Source: Apostichopus japonicus (taxonomy: Eukaryota; Echinodermata; Holothuroidea; Aspidochirotida; Stichopodidae). From it: 64,000 bases of DNA. The notes under the pieces are model-generated. The model made no database searches and was not told where the DNA came from. It saw only the letters and a program-made list of their open reading frames with translations. This document shows positions 39,001 through 54,000 of this stretch, piece after piece. The position numbers and the translations under genes are program-made. The stretch is taken from NCBI RefSeq assembly GCF_037975245.1, contig NC_092572.1, positions 29,001,989-29,065,988 of the forward strand, given 5' to 3'. Position 1 is the stretch's first letter. Each line of letters starts with the position of its first letter.

Positions 39001-42000
39001 TGAATCGATTAACTGATGCACTCACTGAGCTGAAGATCAACCCTACTCACTTATTAACAGAGACGTACATGAATCTAAGAGGTAGGCCCCTAATCATGAG
39101 CTCTCTTTGCAATTTTGTAATTTGATTCACCTCTTGTAATTCCAAAATAGGACTTAAAAGAAAGGTATTGATCTCCATAAAGTGTTGCGCAACGCTCATG
39201 CACATTTTCATATATATGACAAAACCTGGTTATGGAATATCACCCGTCAACCCGCCCCCCCCCCCTCAGAAAGATTCCACTTTAAGCAATACATAGCACA
39301 GGTGGTGATTATTTCTAGATGTTGAAACCAAATTGTGTACACCAAAACACAGTATATGTACAAGCGTGAAAAAAATCACTTTATGCCATGATGTTTGTTA
39401 TGCATAAATCAGCGTGCCTCTATGCCTTTGGGTATTTAACAACACTGGAAACTTCAACTTGATGTTTACCTTAAACATTTCAGATCAAGAGACTGAATAC
39501 GATAGATTCCTCGCCGGCCTCTCTGCTCATTTGACATTTTCCATAACAGAGAAACTTTGTGATAACTTTGAAGTTACAGATGAGAACAAGAACACAGTTA
39601 TCTCCAGTCAGAATCCAGGACTCTCCTTCCTCCTGACAATTGATGAGATGGGTATCATTAATCCTTCTGATGTCAGCAAATTAGAGACTCCTTTAGAGGA
39701 ATATCGTCTTCTCCAGGCAGTAGCTAAGATACACGAATACCAGTCCCTGGAACTTTCTGACAATGCCAGGGCACAAGATGAAGGTATTGTAAATTCATAT
39801 GTATGTAAAAAACTTTTATACTCCACTGACACAAGTGTCGTGCCAGTTTTAAGGAACATTCCTGACTTAAGACTTCATTACTCGAAAACAGTTAAACACA
39901 CAAAATGCACTCATTATCTTAAAATATTATGTGTGGATTGCAGGATATTTTAGGGATAGAATGAAGACTGAGATGTCAAAATATGTTCTGAACTGAAGAC
40001 ATTGATGGAACTCACAGCTTCATAGCAATGTATGTTGTTGAAAAATATAATGATGCAGGTTTTCACTTTATTATGATGAGTGCATTGTTCTGCTGTAAAA
40101 TCTGTGATGTCATACAGTGACTATATCAACAGCTCTTTCTCCTGTAAAATTAAAGTTATTATAACCATCCTTTGTAATGATTTAGCCGTGACCCTGGAAG
40201 CTGCAGTATGCAGTGTACTCAAATGACTTCACAATTAACAATGCTCCTAATTATGGAGGAGACCTACTTGATCAGTTACAAATAAATAAAGACAGTATCA
40301 ATTCTTTCCTTTTATGACAGCAATCATTGTGAAATGTTTGTCTCTAAATAAAAGAAAGTTGATTTTTAAATTTGGATTTGTTGTTTTTCAATAGTGGTAC
40401 ATGTAGTGTCTTTGAAAATAAATTGCAGATAGAGAACAGTATCTGATGGTATGAATGAAATACAATAACATCTGCGTTTCCAATTGTTTCAAGTCTCAAT
40501 GTATGACAATATGTATTATAATATGCTGTTTGTATTACTGAGTAATTTTTAAACTGACTGGCATGTTTGAGCAATGACAGTGTCTTAGTTTGTGTTGGGA
40601 GTAAGCTTCCATTACATTTGAATATTATACTACTGTAGTTGTTAATAAATGTTACCAAAGATACAGTGTTACGAGATTGCCCAAACTATTTATATCAAAG
40701 AACACTTGTTTTTTAGTATGGTAGATATTCTTCATATTCTGTGATAAATTGTGAAACATTTAAACTTGTTTCAATAGAAATTGAACTGTGCTTTCTGTTT
40801 CCTTGTTTTAAAGACAAAGAGAGCTTATTCCTGAAATGCTTACAACAGAAGATGAAAAATTGGTTTGAAACCATGACTCCTGTCCCCTGGATGAAGTCTT
40901 GTCGATGGAAATATAATGATCTCTTTATAGCCAGCGGCTTAGTCTTAACAAATTCTGGTTCAAATATATCTAGCAGCGAAGTTGACCGAACATGTAAGCT
41001 GCACTACCTAGATATCTTTACTCATGAAAGACTAAAAGCAGAGACTCGAATCATTCTGGAAGGACAGCCTGGCTCCGGCAAGACAATGCTCTCCTCCCGG
41101 TTGGCCTATGACTGGTGTTGTGGGAAGCTTATGGATATCCCCATGGTCATCTATCTACCCTTGAAAATTGTTGATAACATGACAATTTATCAAGCTTTGA
41201 AGATGTTCTACATCCGTGAAGGCATTCCCATTACAGAAGAGGATATTGAGTCTATACTTAACAGTGGTAAGAAGAAAGTCTACCTCATATTGGATGGGTT
41301 TGAAGAATACAATGCTGGAACCAAAGATGGAAATCCCTCAGAGGTAATGAGAGTAATGTCAAAGGATAAACTGTCCAACTGCATTGTTATAATCACAGCT
41401 AGGACAGATTATACCAAGCATCTACCTCCAGGTCCAATGTTGAAGATAGGAAGCTTCGGTGAGGATGAGAGGAATGAATACATTGAAAAAGTCCACCCTG
41501 ATTATCTCAAGAGGCAAGAAGAAGTCAAAGAATTGATTGTTAATGTTCCTTTTATTCTTGATCTTTGTAATGTTCCACTACTCTTTGTGCTGTTAGTACA
41601 TAACATTGATAGATTAGGAAAGTTACAAGAGGGTCAGCTTGACAGGGTTACTCCTTTTGTGAAGGCCATTGTAGATATTCTGTGTTCTGTGCAGGATGAG
41701 GAAGACACCTCGGGACATCTGCCATACCAGCAGCAGGAATCAATTTGTGAAGAGGATGAGAGCAGATCAGAGAGTGAAGCATTTAAGAAGCAGGAGGAAT
41801 ATGGAGTAACTGGTGGTAAGTCTGCTCCTGAGTGGGAGCCTGAGGCACAATCATTTGGTCACCACAAACTTGGTTCCACTCTGAAGAAAGATGCCACCAT
41901 TAAATTTGATCCTGATTCTTTTGCATACCATGCACAGGAAGATGTTTCATCATATTTTGAAAAGGATGAAGAAAGCACATATGTGAGCATTTCAAAGAGT

Positions 42001-45000
42001 GAAACATCAATAGACCCCCAAGATACATACATTACATTGGAGGAACTTGGCTTTAACGGCCTCTGTAAAGGAAACCAACAATTGTTTTGGCAGAAAGACT
42101 TTGTGGATAGATGTGTCAGTAATAGCAAAGCATGGATAGATGCTGGGTTACTTGTTGTTGAGGAAGGAACTCCATTTAATTCCCCTACTAGAGATCTTCC
42201 CCAGACTGATTCCATCAGTGATGAGTCACTGAACTCATGTAATGATACTTCAGAGATAAAGAGAGGGCTATCCCATGATCCTGATATCTTGGAATCTCTT
42301 GGAGATCTTCAGACTGACTCAGTCAGTGAAAGTCCCCAGACTGATTCCATCAGTGATGAGTCACTGAACACATCTAATGTTACTTCAGAGATAAAGAGAG
42401 GGCTATTCCTTGATCCTGATCTCTTGGAATCTTTTGGAGATCTTCAGACTGACTCAGGCAGTGAAAGTCCCCAGACTGATTCCATCAGTGATGATACACT
42501 GAACACATCTCATGTTACTTCAGAGATAAAGAGAGGGCTATCCCTTGATCCTGATTGCTTGGAATCTATCAATCAATCAAAGAATAAGCCAATATTCGAA
42601 TCAAAAGAGAAGAAATCAGAACCTGTACAGAAAGGAAAAGTTGCGAAATATGTCTCGCTACAGGTTAAATTCCTTCATAAATTAATCCAAGAGTGGTTTG
42701 CAGCAAAGTATTTAGCCCGCCTCTTCTGGGGTCACAAATTAACTGAACACCATTACAAATATCAACTGTTCAGAGAACACCTGGCTAACATAGACCCAGC
42801 TGATCTCCATTATGTCTTGCGCTTCACTTGTCACATCTGTCCTCCCAGCTTTCATGTCATTGCCAATTTTCTGATGAGAGACTTTAAAACAGGAGATTGT
42901 GAGATTCCTGATTACATGAACTGCATCTGCCTCTGTTTTGCTGAGTATGATGGTTACAAAGGACAAAAGGTCAAGGACATTGTCAAAGAAATCTGTAGAA
43001 GAGAATCCGTCAACTTCAGCTCTGAAGATAGTCGACTGCTGCTGAAGTCAAAGGTTTCTATGCTCACCTTTGCTTCAAGATCACAGGTAATAGTGAATAC
43101 AAATGTCTTAGCTCAAATACACAGCAAACCTCTGCTTATATCCAGATATCGGTGATACATACTCTGAAGTGTGCATGAATACTACATTCAATTTTCCAGT
43201 GTCGGGTACAGCATCAATCTGTAGGATACAACATTCAAGGTCTATTGTTCACCAATTTGTGCCAAAACTCAAGTCAATCTATTATGTTGAGATATTAATG
43301 GTGTAAGTTTATTTTAAATATTTTAGTTCTTGAAATGTATTTCTCAATCCAGTGATTAAATTTTATCTTTGGTACAAGATCGACCTATTGTATTCATTCT
43401 GGGGATATCAGACTAAGATATGAATTGATCTACAGGTATTATACAGTGGCAGATCATTCTGGGATGTGTGAATCATTTTCTATACAACATTATCATATGC
43501 TGAACCATCTATTTAATTTACAAGATCAGTGTATCGTAAAGTACACTATTCGTCAATGGTATGAAACAAAGGTTGGCTATTAATAAATCCTTAGTGTTGC
43601 TTTAGGATATTGTGAAGCATGATACAACTCTAGCTGATTTTGTACACTACATGGGACATATTGCAATGTTCATGTCTACACATGCAAAACAAACTTAATC
43701 TCTATGTAACTCATCAGGTTTTTAGTGTTATGGTTTCCAATTGTTATTGTTGGGTGCTGATTTCAAGTTGACATACCACAATATCTGTGGATTATATTCC
43801 AGATTCCAATCAAATGTCTGAAGCTTTCAGATGTTGTGGAAAAAGTTACAGAGAAAGCCCTGATCTTGAAGACTGATGTCTCACTGGGAGTTTTGAATAC
43901 ACTGAGGGCTATTGAAGTAAATCGGTGGGACCTGAAGCTGATTGAACAAGATTATGAAGATATCATTAAATTCATTATCAACAATGAAATGATTGAAGTA
44001 GCATGGTGAGGACTAATTAAAAGTTGGCAAACCAAAATAAAGCTGTTGCACTATGTGATATTGAACATAAATATATTTTGGAATGTGTGATTTATAGAGC
44101 TACAGAAATAGAAGAACATTCAGCAGAAATATCTCCAAGCATTTAATATCTTTGGGGAACCATGTAAAAACTTTTGCTTTCTCGCTGCACCATTTCTTTT
44201 TCTGACAGTCTACTTCATCGAGATTGCTTAGTCATAATTTACTCCACTCCTAGCTTACCTGTCTCTCACAGCCATAGCTCTCTCATTCGACCAAGTCAAG
44301 GGTGAACTGGTACGCCCTCTATTACCAGTGATATTGGTCAAAGTCAATCCTTCTCATTCTTCCACCCATAGTGTCTAGAAGTGTTATCGTGTACAAAGCA
44401 TAGTTTTTCTTTTTGATATGCATATAATTAAGTATAAAGTATTATGATGTTTTTGTCTTAAAATTCCAAATTAAAAGCTCTACTCTCAAATGGTACGTAC
44501 TCAACTGCTCTAACTATCAGGAGAGCTCAAAAGAGATCTGGATTCGCCAGCTTCAAAACTGAAAACAAGCCTACCCAACAGTTATAATATCTGTAAAATG
44601 TACCCTAGGTTGACAGGTGCCCCCTACTCAACATGAGACTTCTAAATCAAAAGGTCATTTGAGGTCAGCAATGGTCAAAATATTAAAAACTTGTGTAAAA
44701 AAAGGTGATTCCAAGGGTTGGTATGTATGTATCTTGGGTGGGTGTGTGAGCATGGCTGGTCTCAATTCTCCTTTTACAAAATAAAGTACATAATATATAA
44801 TTGTACAAAACTAAGCATTTTCCTGAAAATTAAAGTCCCATGCATTCTACGTAATTCTTTATATTTTAATTTATCTAACAATAACATTGATTTCTTTTCG
44901 TAATAAAAATCTGCACAGTGGGAAATATTTTATGGTAGATTTGACTTTCTATTCTCAGCTTACTATTTCCAAGTCCACCAGTGGCTGTGAAAGATGAAAA

Positions 45001-48000
45001 ATATTTGAATAACTTACAATCCCGACACATTTCAGGTAACATACATTCTATTTAACAAGAGCTTGGTAATTAGATACCACAGATATTCCTCTGTATGTGT
45101 GACAATATCTTAGCCGAACATTTGTTTCAAGCTGTTTCATTCTAGTCATGCTTCTGCATAGTGGTAAAAAACGTAGCTCTGCCCAGCATGTAAAAAAATG
45201 TAACTTAAGCCTTTTAGCCCGCAAAATGGTACTAATTGTATCGACAGTTAAGCGAGATAGATTATGATAATAGCTTGGACAAGCTAAAATCAGAAAACTT
45301 CATTTCATACAGAACTAGACATATTAACAGTGATAGCAATCATCACAGAGAGAGTGTGAAGACAGCAATTCAAGAAGTTGTAGAGCAGAAAAGTGAATTG
45401 AACATGATCAGCTGAGTAAAATACATTACTACAGTGAAATGGATTTTGAACAGTTAATAAACTGCATTAGTGCTCTATTTGTTAAGGAGGGAGGGAATAT
45501 TTTAGATCATATTATGCAAAATGTTTTGGTTTTCACTAAGTTGATCGTAAAGCAATTTATATGATAAGAATTAGTGCCAATATAACCTATAACTTTGAAA
45601 TTTTATTTTATCCTAAAAACAGAGAAATATAGCAACATATACAAAAATGTGTTCAATAAAATATTCCATGTGAGAGTGGCTGAGGGTCTTATTGTTATGT
45701 ACTTTTATTCATTTCAGTTGAATGGATCTAAAAACAGAGAAATATAGCAACATATACAAAAATGTGTTCAATAAAAGATTCCATGTGAGAGTGGATGAGG
45801 GTCTTATTGTTATGTACTTTTATTCATTTCAGTTGAATGGATTATTGGAGCAAACTTAATTCACACATTAAATGTGACAACTGGAGAATGGATGGTGAGA
45901 TGCTTTATTTTGTATATTTTTAAACTATTGTCTTTCATTTCAGATTGTGTTCTGACATTCCTTTGCTTAACCAGAAAAAAAAATCCTCTTTGAGTTTAGG
46001 TCTATTCTTGATTCTTTCGTCAAGGCAAAATGAACCTATGACGTGGTGATGGCGTGTATGTACATGTCTCAGCCTCAAAAGTAGTGACATGGGGAAATAA
46101 ACTGTTTCACTAGTAGTCAACCAATAGAGGACAATAGTCATCCGTTGTCCAGACAAGGGGTTGGAATAAAGAGAAATGTCCTTGGATGTAGCTAATTTAT
46201 TATTGTCAGTGAATCTCATACTTGGTACAGTAGGTAGGAACCCTTCATAAATACTATCCTTGTAGTAGTTTTGGCAGGGATCATATGTCATATTAATGTC
46301 AGCAATAGTCAACATTTGAAAACTGTGAAAATTTTACTCATGAAATTCACCATTGATGAGTGTCATACTCAGTATGTTCATACTCCTTTATAGTGAATTC
46401 TTGGTTGCCCCTCATTTTGCGATAATGCACAACACTCTACAAAGGTCTCTATCAATTTGGAACACTGTATACAGCAGTCAGAATATGAAATATATATCAA
46501 ATAATTTATGCTCTTGTATTGGGGGACTTTCACAACCTACGTCTTGTCACACATGTTATCTTTGCTGTCTGCAAAATTTTACCTAATCATTTGCGATATA
46601 TGCTAGTAGATTTTTTTTTAAGGAAAGTTGTAAACTATCAAACAATTTCACAATGAATAATATAATGGCATGAGATTTCTGCCTTAGTAACAGTTCTTAA
46701 AGGGCTAATGATGGATCTAATTTATTCTAAAGCTGAACAGGAAAATATCCTTATTTAATAAAACATCCATCTGACTTGTTATCCAAAATCAGAAAGCTGT
46801 TTGGTTTGGATTTGGGTTATTTTGTTGTATATTATAAAATCCTTTAGTGATATGTGATTAAAAAAATATGTTGATGTAATGGGAAATGAAACTTGAATTT
46901 TGTGATCTTCTTATTTGGATTAAATTTTATTGAGTTGATCTACATCAGCAAACTCATTAAATAAAAATTTATATATTACAAGGCATCGCAAATTCTCTGG
47001 GATTTCTGGTTCATGATATAGTTTCTATCAGGTTTGTATGATTTTCCACCATATGTATTTTTGTCTTTCTTGTCTTAATGAAATCTTCATTAGATGGAAT
47101 TTAGAATACCGGGGAGGATGTCAGCAACTTCATTATCACTGAAACCAATCTCTGGTGAGTTTCTGGTACTAATAGGAACAATCATTTTAAAACTTCAAAT
47201 GTGTAATTAACAGGATTTCCTTTGTTATTGTCAAATAAATCCCTGTAACTCTAGAGCAAGTGCTGAAGTACATACAAACTTCTGTAAGCACAATTGAAGC
47301 AGGCATATATAGACACGGCTGGATTTCTTTGCCCTGATGGTCCTACAAGCCCCGTCCTTTCATTAGTTGTTACAAACTTCACTTAAATATACATGTGTCC
47401 TTATTGACCAGCCTTGGAACAAACCATGGAGGCTGGCCTTTAAGTATACTTACTAAAGGTTCAGTCAACTTTTATAAACGTCCGTACAAAATTACTCTTT
47501 TGAGCCTTTTTTGTCATTGGGCTGGCTTATGATGTTTTAAATATTGCATGAAAGATTGGTACAGTTGATGATATACTGTCTTCCATAGCTGTTATTGTGG
47601 TTAATTTATGAAAATGTTTATGTCACTTTTCTCCATCAACAAAAGACGAAACAAATAAAACAGTGGAACAACAAGTAGACAGGCGCAATGATATTCCAAG
47701 CAAAGGAAAGGTAAGTTAAGAATCATTACTCAAATTTCAAATGTTCTATAATTAAATAAGGCCTGTTGGGAGTTCATGAATTGTCCAGATAATATATACA
47801 TATCAACATTATCTTCTTAAGTACCATTACACATAAGAAGTGGACCTTGTAGATATAATTTTTCTTATAATTTCTAAAATAATAAGTACATCATACTTAG
47901 AGCATCTGAAGAATCTTCATACGCAGATGTAAAGGAAAAGGGAGGAAAACAGATCAAACAGACATTTTTCACATACTCACAGCATTATCAAGCTGTTTGG

Positions 48001-51000
48001 AACACTGGACAATGAATGGGGTACGATTAGCACAATGGGCAGTGAAATAAAATGACTTAGGAGGTGAAAGGATTACTGAAGATGAAAATGGATGCAGCAT
48101 ATCAACTATGCAGTGAACTACAGTAAAGAAAAACGTATGAATTTAAATAAATAAAAATCAAATAAGTAATTATGAGTCTATAAGGTGAAGAGAAAAGGGA
48201 TTAGGCTGAAAATGACTGCTATGTTGCCTTATGATAACTGATACCAATGAGATACTTTTGTGTGACAAGATTGCTAATGGCATGTTCAGCTTAATTGTAT
48301 CAGTAATTGTTCACAAGAAATTAGCTTAATTTTCGACAGTGCAGTACATCCCACATTGGTGAAATCAAATCAAAGTTGGAATGACATTCCATTGTGTCAT
48401 TATGAATCCAGTTCCATTTTATTTGAAGCACATATCTAACTGTTACAACTAAGATATTACCTCTAAACTTTTGAGATTTATACCAAACAAAACTTATAAT
48501 TTGTGGAAAATGCATGTGTAATGCAATTGCAGCAAACTTTGAGAACATGTCCTAACCTCTGCCCCAGCTACATCAGTGAACTAAAGTTTATTTTATGATA
48601 ATTTTTATTTTGCATTAAGTTAAATATTATGGCAAAGATTTGTGGCATATAAGAGGTCATACATTCATCATTTGTATTGAGGAATGTTGATTGATCAAGA
48701 GACCAACTTGACTTTTGGCATATTGACTGCAATGACCAGCTGAGTTACGTTTTTAACAGCAATTTAAAAGCACAAAATATATGTGTGAGAGAGAAGTGAA
48801 TTTCTATGGAATGCATTTCACAGCCCTGATATGGGGTTTAGTGGAAGAAACACCCAAAAGTTGTTGGGAAGCGGAATTTAGGGGGTGCTTCAAGACCAGA
48901 AAGCTTTCAGACAGTTTTTGTTGCTATTTTAAGTTAAGAACAGAAATACATTCTAGACATTACAATTTCATTAGAATATATTTCAAGGCCCTGTGGGGTC
49001 CAGGGGCAAAGACCCTGGATGGTGTTTCATTCTTCTTTGCCTAATATTACTCAAAGAACGAAAATTGGGTAGAAGAGAAATTCATTTTTGTTTACAGCTG
49101 ACTTGGAGGTCAAATGGGGGGGGGGGAGGTGGGAAGTATCATAAGAAGGGGAAGTATCGTAAAAGGGGGGAGAGCAATGCCCCCTTTGTTGTCGACACTG
49201 AGTGCATGAAGATCATTCTGAATCTTTTAAGAAGTCGACGAAAAATATCTTAAACAGTAGTGATATTTATACAAGGACCTGATTAACATAATCTCACCTA
49301 ACTAATGTTAAACCTTCTTTCTCCTGTGAGCTAGAAAAGTATGAAAAGCTAGTAATCACGATAAAAGCGTGTGGGAACTTGCATATCAGATAAACGTGAC
49401 TGCAACCGTATGTCCCATTACGTTTATACTTGGTATGGTGATGTAAGTGCAGAGTATGTACCTGTTCTTTTCAACAACACGTTTCATCTTGTTAATATTC
49501 ATGGTGGTTGGGCCTAATGGGAAATTGTCAAAAGCAGCTTTTAAACATTATATCTCAACAACCACAAGTCGATGCAATATGATTCATGGGAGATAGATGA
49601 TGCCTAGTGAATAAATACACTATATTGTTCTTGGTTCTCATCTCATGAATATATGAGAGAATGTGGGGTTAAACGTAACATTTGGTTCACACTGGTATGG
49701 TGATGTTGCTGCATAATAACACATTTTTATAACGGCATATTTGGTGCCACACTTCATTCATACAATCAACCGTGTTGTTTGTGTGTGCATATAATGAATA
49801 ATAATCAGTGAACATTGTATTCCTTATCAGATACCTCTGAAATAATATGTTTAATTTGCAATATACATGTACTTGGATAATTCAATGTAAGTATATAGAT
49901 TTTATGATATCATAAACTCTCACATGATATATATGTTTTTAATACTATGTCACTTCATAGGCTTTGTCAACATGATAACTGCTTCCTGGTACCTTCCTTT
50001 ATATGTTGCCACACAATGCCAATAGATAATCATCTTCATTATGGTGTGTACAAGTTCATGAATATTTACATCTATGGCTTAGCACACTATGAATACGTGA
50101 TACAGTTAGTGATACAAAAATAATATTCACATCATATATCAGAATAATGATGTCTAAAAAAAAAATCACTGAAGCGCAAGAACTTTTATTCACACATAAG
50201 CCTTTACTAGACACATAAGCCTAGTCTTTGTAAGCTAGATTTCAGTTGCGGACCATTACACTCTGCAGGTGAAAGAGAAATGAGTGCAAGCATCATCAAG
50301 ATGACTGTGATTTCGTTATTTATAACAAACAGTGTGCAATTAATCACATTCTGTTTGTCATTCTATTAAGAAGTCGTACCCAGGATCAGCTGATTTATGT
50401 GTTTTGAATCTACATAGTAATACAAAATTATGCTTGAAAATTCCTTTACATTGCATAATGACTACATACTCAGTGACATACTATACAAAGATAATGTTCC
50501 ATAAACCAGCTTAAACATTCGCCCTAGATATGAATCATATGAGCTTTATTGTTTTTAACTCCTTTTCCATTTCTTTCTCACAGGATCCTTCTTTGCCATC
50601 TCATCAAGCAGCTAGAGGAGAAGCCAAAGAGAACCATGCAATAGCAAGCGAAGTAGCAAATGAAACTTTGCAGGTAAGTATTAGTGAGTGAGAACTTCCA
50701 AGTGTGATTGATGACTTTTGACTAATATCTCTCTAAGTCTGTGATTTCTAACTGATACAGACTGGTTCCTATATTGAAAGAGTCGTGACTGATAACTTGC
50801 TTTTTTCACTACGTGATTACAGACCGGCATTTAGACATTACTGAAAGTTATAATTGCTAAATTCGGTTGCGTGTTGCTCCCAATTTAACAATAAAAACAC
50901 CCCACACATTATCAAAAAGTATACATATATAGTTGCCCTATATGCTTCCTATTGTTTTAAGAAGTAATATCATGCATATTAATTAGGAGGTGAGGCATAT

Positions 51001-54000
51001 TGTAAACATATTACATTGCCACGTACATGTTTGTTATCACTCACATTTGGCATGTTTTTATTATTAGTTAGTGTTTATGTGTTTGTGTTTAATATGAAAT
51101 TGTTGGAATATAATCAACTATGCAAATGGTAGACGGGAGTTTATGTTACTTTTTATCAATACTTGAAATAATGTGATGCTTACTGGCAACATATTTTTGT
51201 GCTCCTGCTACCAGATTGGAAAACTCTGTTGAAAGTTTATCAGTAGATAGTACATGAAGTTGTTAGAAAAAGCTATTCATTTTTGTAGCCAAATATCATT
51301 TCAGAAAACAATTTTGAGGCATTTTGCCATATTTTGATGTCTGAAACACGCGCATAAGGTTACACCTAATTGAAAACTACAATCTTGTAGTAAGTACCTT
51401 GCATGGTTGCTGATCTTAGCATTCCATTGGTGTAAAAAATGACGTTGTGCATCTGACGTAATATCAATAACCACTTGTAGTGCCTCAGGAGCCACTGACC
51501 TACTTAACTGAAAAATAATGTAACAGACTGTGCTAATAATGGTATTGGTAGCTTGAAAATGACTGATGTATTCCGTACCTGGCATTACAGGCTTCATTTT
51601 ACCCTGAAACTGCAACGGTCTAGACATCTCTGCACTCAGGATAGTACTCTTGAAGAGAAGAATGTTGCTTTAGTTTGTTGTCCCACAAAAGATATCACAA
51701 AATAATGGAATCATACTAAGTTTCAGAGTTTTGCTAGGAACTATGTTCGGTTTGTTGGGATTGACTTGAATGATATAATGGCTTCCCAATTTTGTCCCCA
51801 CATGAATCTGCGATATTTGTAATTAATTTTGCAACATATGCTCTGTGTGGAGAACGTTTGTCAACCAAAATGTATTCAATAACTTCCACCTGAAATACCT
51901 GTTTTAACTGATAGTCTAACTCTAAACAAACATATACTACAAGCACATTGGTAGTATTTAGATCCTGCAACATTTTCTGCATCCTTACAGATTCCTGTGT
52001 GAATCCTTTTCCTGAGTTTTCCACTCTTTTTCCAGGGAACACCTGTGTGACAAATGTGTGGCAATTCTGTAACTATTTGTGTCACAATCACACTTTTCAC
52101 ACGAAATTGCTGTTGTGTACATGGATCATGATAGCTTATTACTGTCAATCATATTAATGAATTGGTGGGGCAGAAGGAAACCATTAATGTACATTAGCCC
52201 TTTTAACTGGCAAGTTCACAACTCAATTTCATTAAAAGTATATGATATGAGCTTTTGCCTCATTAGTGTTCTCTTTTGACCATCTACTGAGGTTCTTATA
52301 TGGATTAGCTCAATTTCAATTGGCATCATTAAATAGCATCAGTACGATGAAACATTTGGTTTTATGGTTATTTGAAGGACTTGTCAGAAAACTTGTTCAA
52401 AGAATGGCGGGATGTGGGAAGAAATCTGAAGCTTGATGAGAGAGAGCTTGACAACATAGAGGCAGATAACAGAAGAGAGGGACAACAAGAAGTGGTGTAC
52501 CACATGTTGCTACTATGGAAACGGAAACATGGGATGAAAGCAACAAACAAAACACTGAGAGACGCTCTTAAAGCAGCTAATCGAAATGACCTTTCCGATT
52601 ATTTTCTTAATACGGAACAATGTGGAACGACTGTAGGTAAGTCAAAGACAACAAACATGAGATCAGTAAGAAAGATTATGTTTTTCTTCGTTTGTATTTA
52701 CTCTAAGCAGATGGAAATTCCATCCAGCCAAATACAATATAAAAAGATATCAGCGTAGAAAGAACAATAAACATTACTTATAAAAACTTATTCTTAACTT
52801 ATTCTGCAATAAACTTATGTATGTCTAGAAATTTTGCAAGGAAGTATGAGAAGTAAGGAATCTGCAGATTGTCAGTAAGCAAGTAGCTGTAAAGAACATT
52901 AAGTTGTAAAGGAGCTAAACGTTTACTTCTTACAGCGCGATGTTAGAAATGCATAAAAACATACCAATTCTATATGCAGGTTATTCCCCTGGAAAGGAGC
53001 ATTTCTATGATACAGCCTACAACCTGTGTTATGTCATGCATACCTTTAATTCTCCGACTATGTTATATAACGTTGATATGTTTGAAACAAAATGAATATC
53101 AATATAGTTCTCCTTAAACATGACTTCTGTCAACATTGCATTGAAAGAGGTCTGAAATTATCATGTTAATTGCAACAACAATCATGTAAACATTTATATG
53201 CAAATTAGATATTTGGCAGTAGTCTGAGATATTCATTTGGTCTCACTATTTTAATACAGCTGTGTGTCCATCTTTGAAGGGTGCCTCAGAAGCTACTACT
53301 TAGAAAAAAGTAACTATCACAGTAGAAATGAAATCTATCAGAATTTGCCGTAAATGTTGATCAGCTTATACATATTTTAACCGTTTAGTGGTACAAAGAT
53401 ATGAAGAGTATGTGAAATGTTAATCATACTAAACAGTTAATGATATGACATTATAGTGAACGAAATCTTCATGTTCTAGAATCCTGAAGTTAATATCAAA
53501 AATTGATACTCAGCTTTCTTCCTTTCTATACGAGATGAAACGGCTTTTAGCTGTATCAGTATATTGAGACTCACAGAGAAAGGAACTGAGACTGCTTATA
53601 TGAAACACTGTATTTTATTTAAATGGTATTTACAATTTCACAGATAATATAGCATGTTGTAGGAATGACCAAGTATTTTATTATATCATGCAGGGTGATA
53701 TCTGAAAATACAATATCCGAAAAACTTAAAGCTAAACACACATGTTTATCACCTTTGCGTTTTGAAGAAACTGCTTCCAATATGGGATATGGAGCAGCTC
53801 GCAGGAAACATATTGTTGCTAAGCAAGGTCAAATAGTAATGACCTTGAGAAATGGACCACGGAGCTAAGGATATGGAGCTAGGAACAACAAAAAGACTTA
53901 CGATCACAGTGTTCTTTGCCTGCAATTAGGGATTGTACTATGGGAGAGCACTGGCAGATGTATTAGCTATAAACTAAGCATTGATTGAGTTGAGGATTTT

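Noticed and set aside
43087-52377. Leucine-rich repeats after NACHT
   Set aside because: None of the open stretches show the LxxLxLxxN pattern.
53665-53868. Open frame between Death and ZU5 exons as an extra exon
   Set aside because: Entering from the Death exon in phase 1 at the nearby acceptor gives an immediate stop, and the direct Death-to-ZU5 junction is already in phase.
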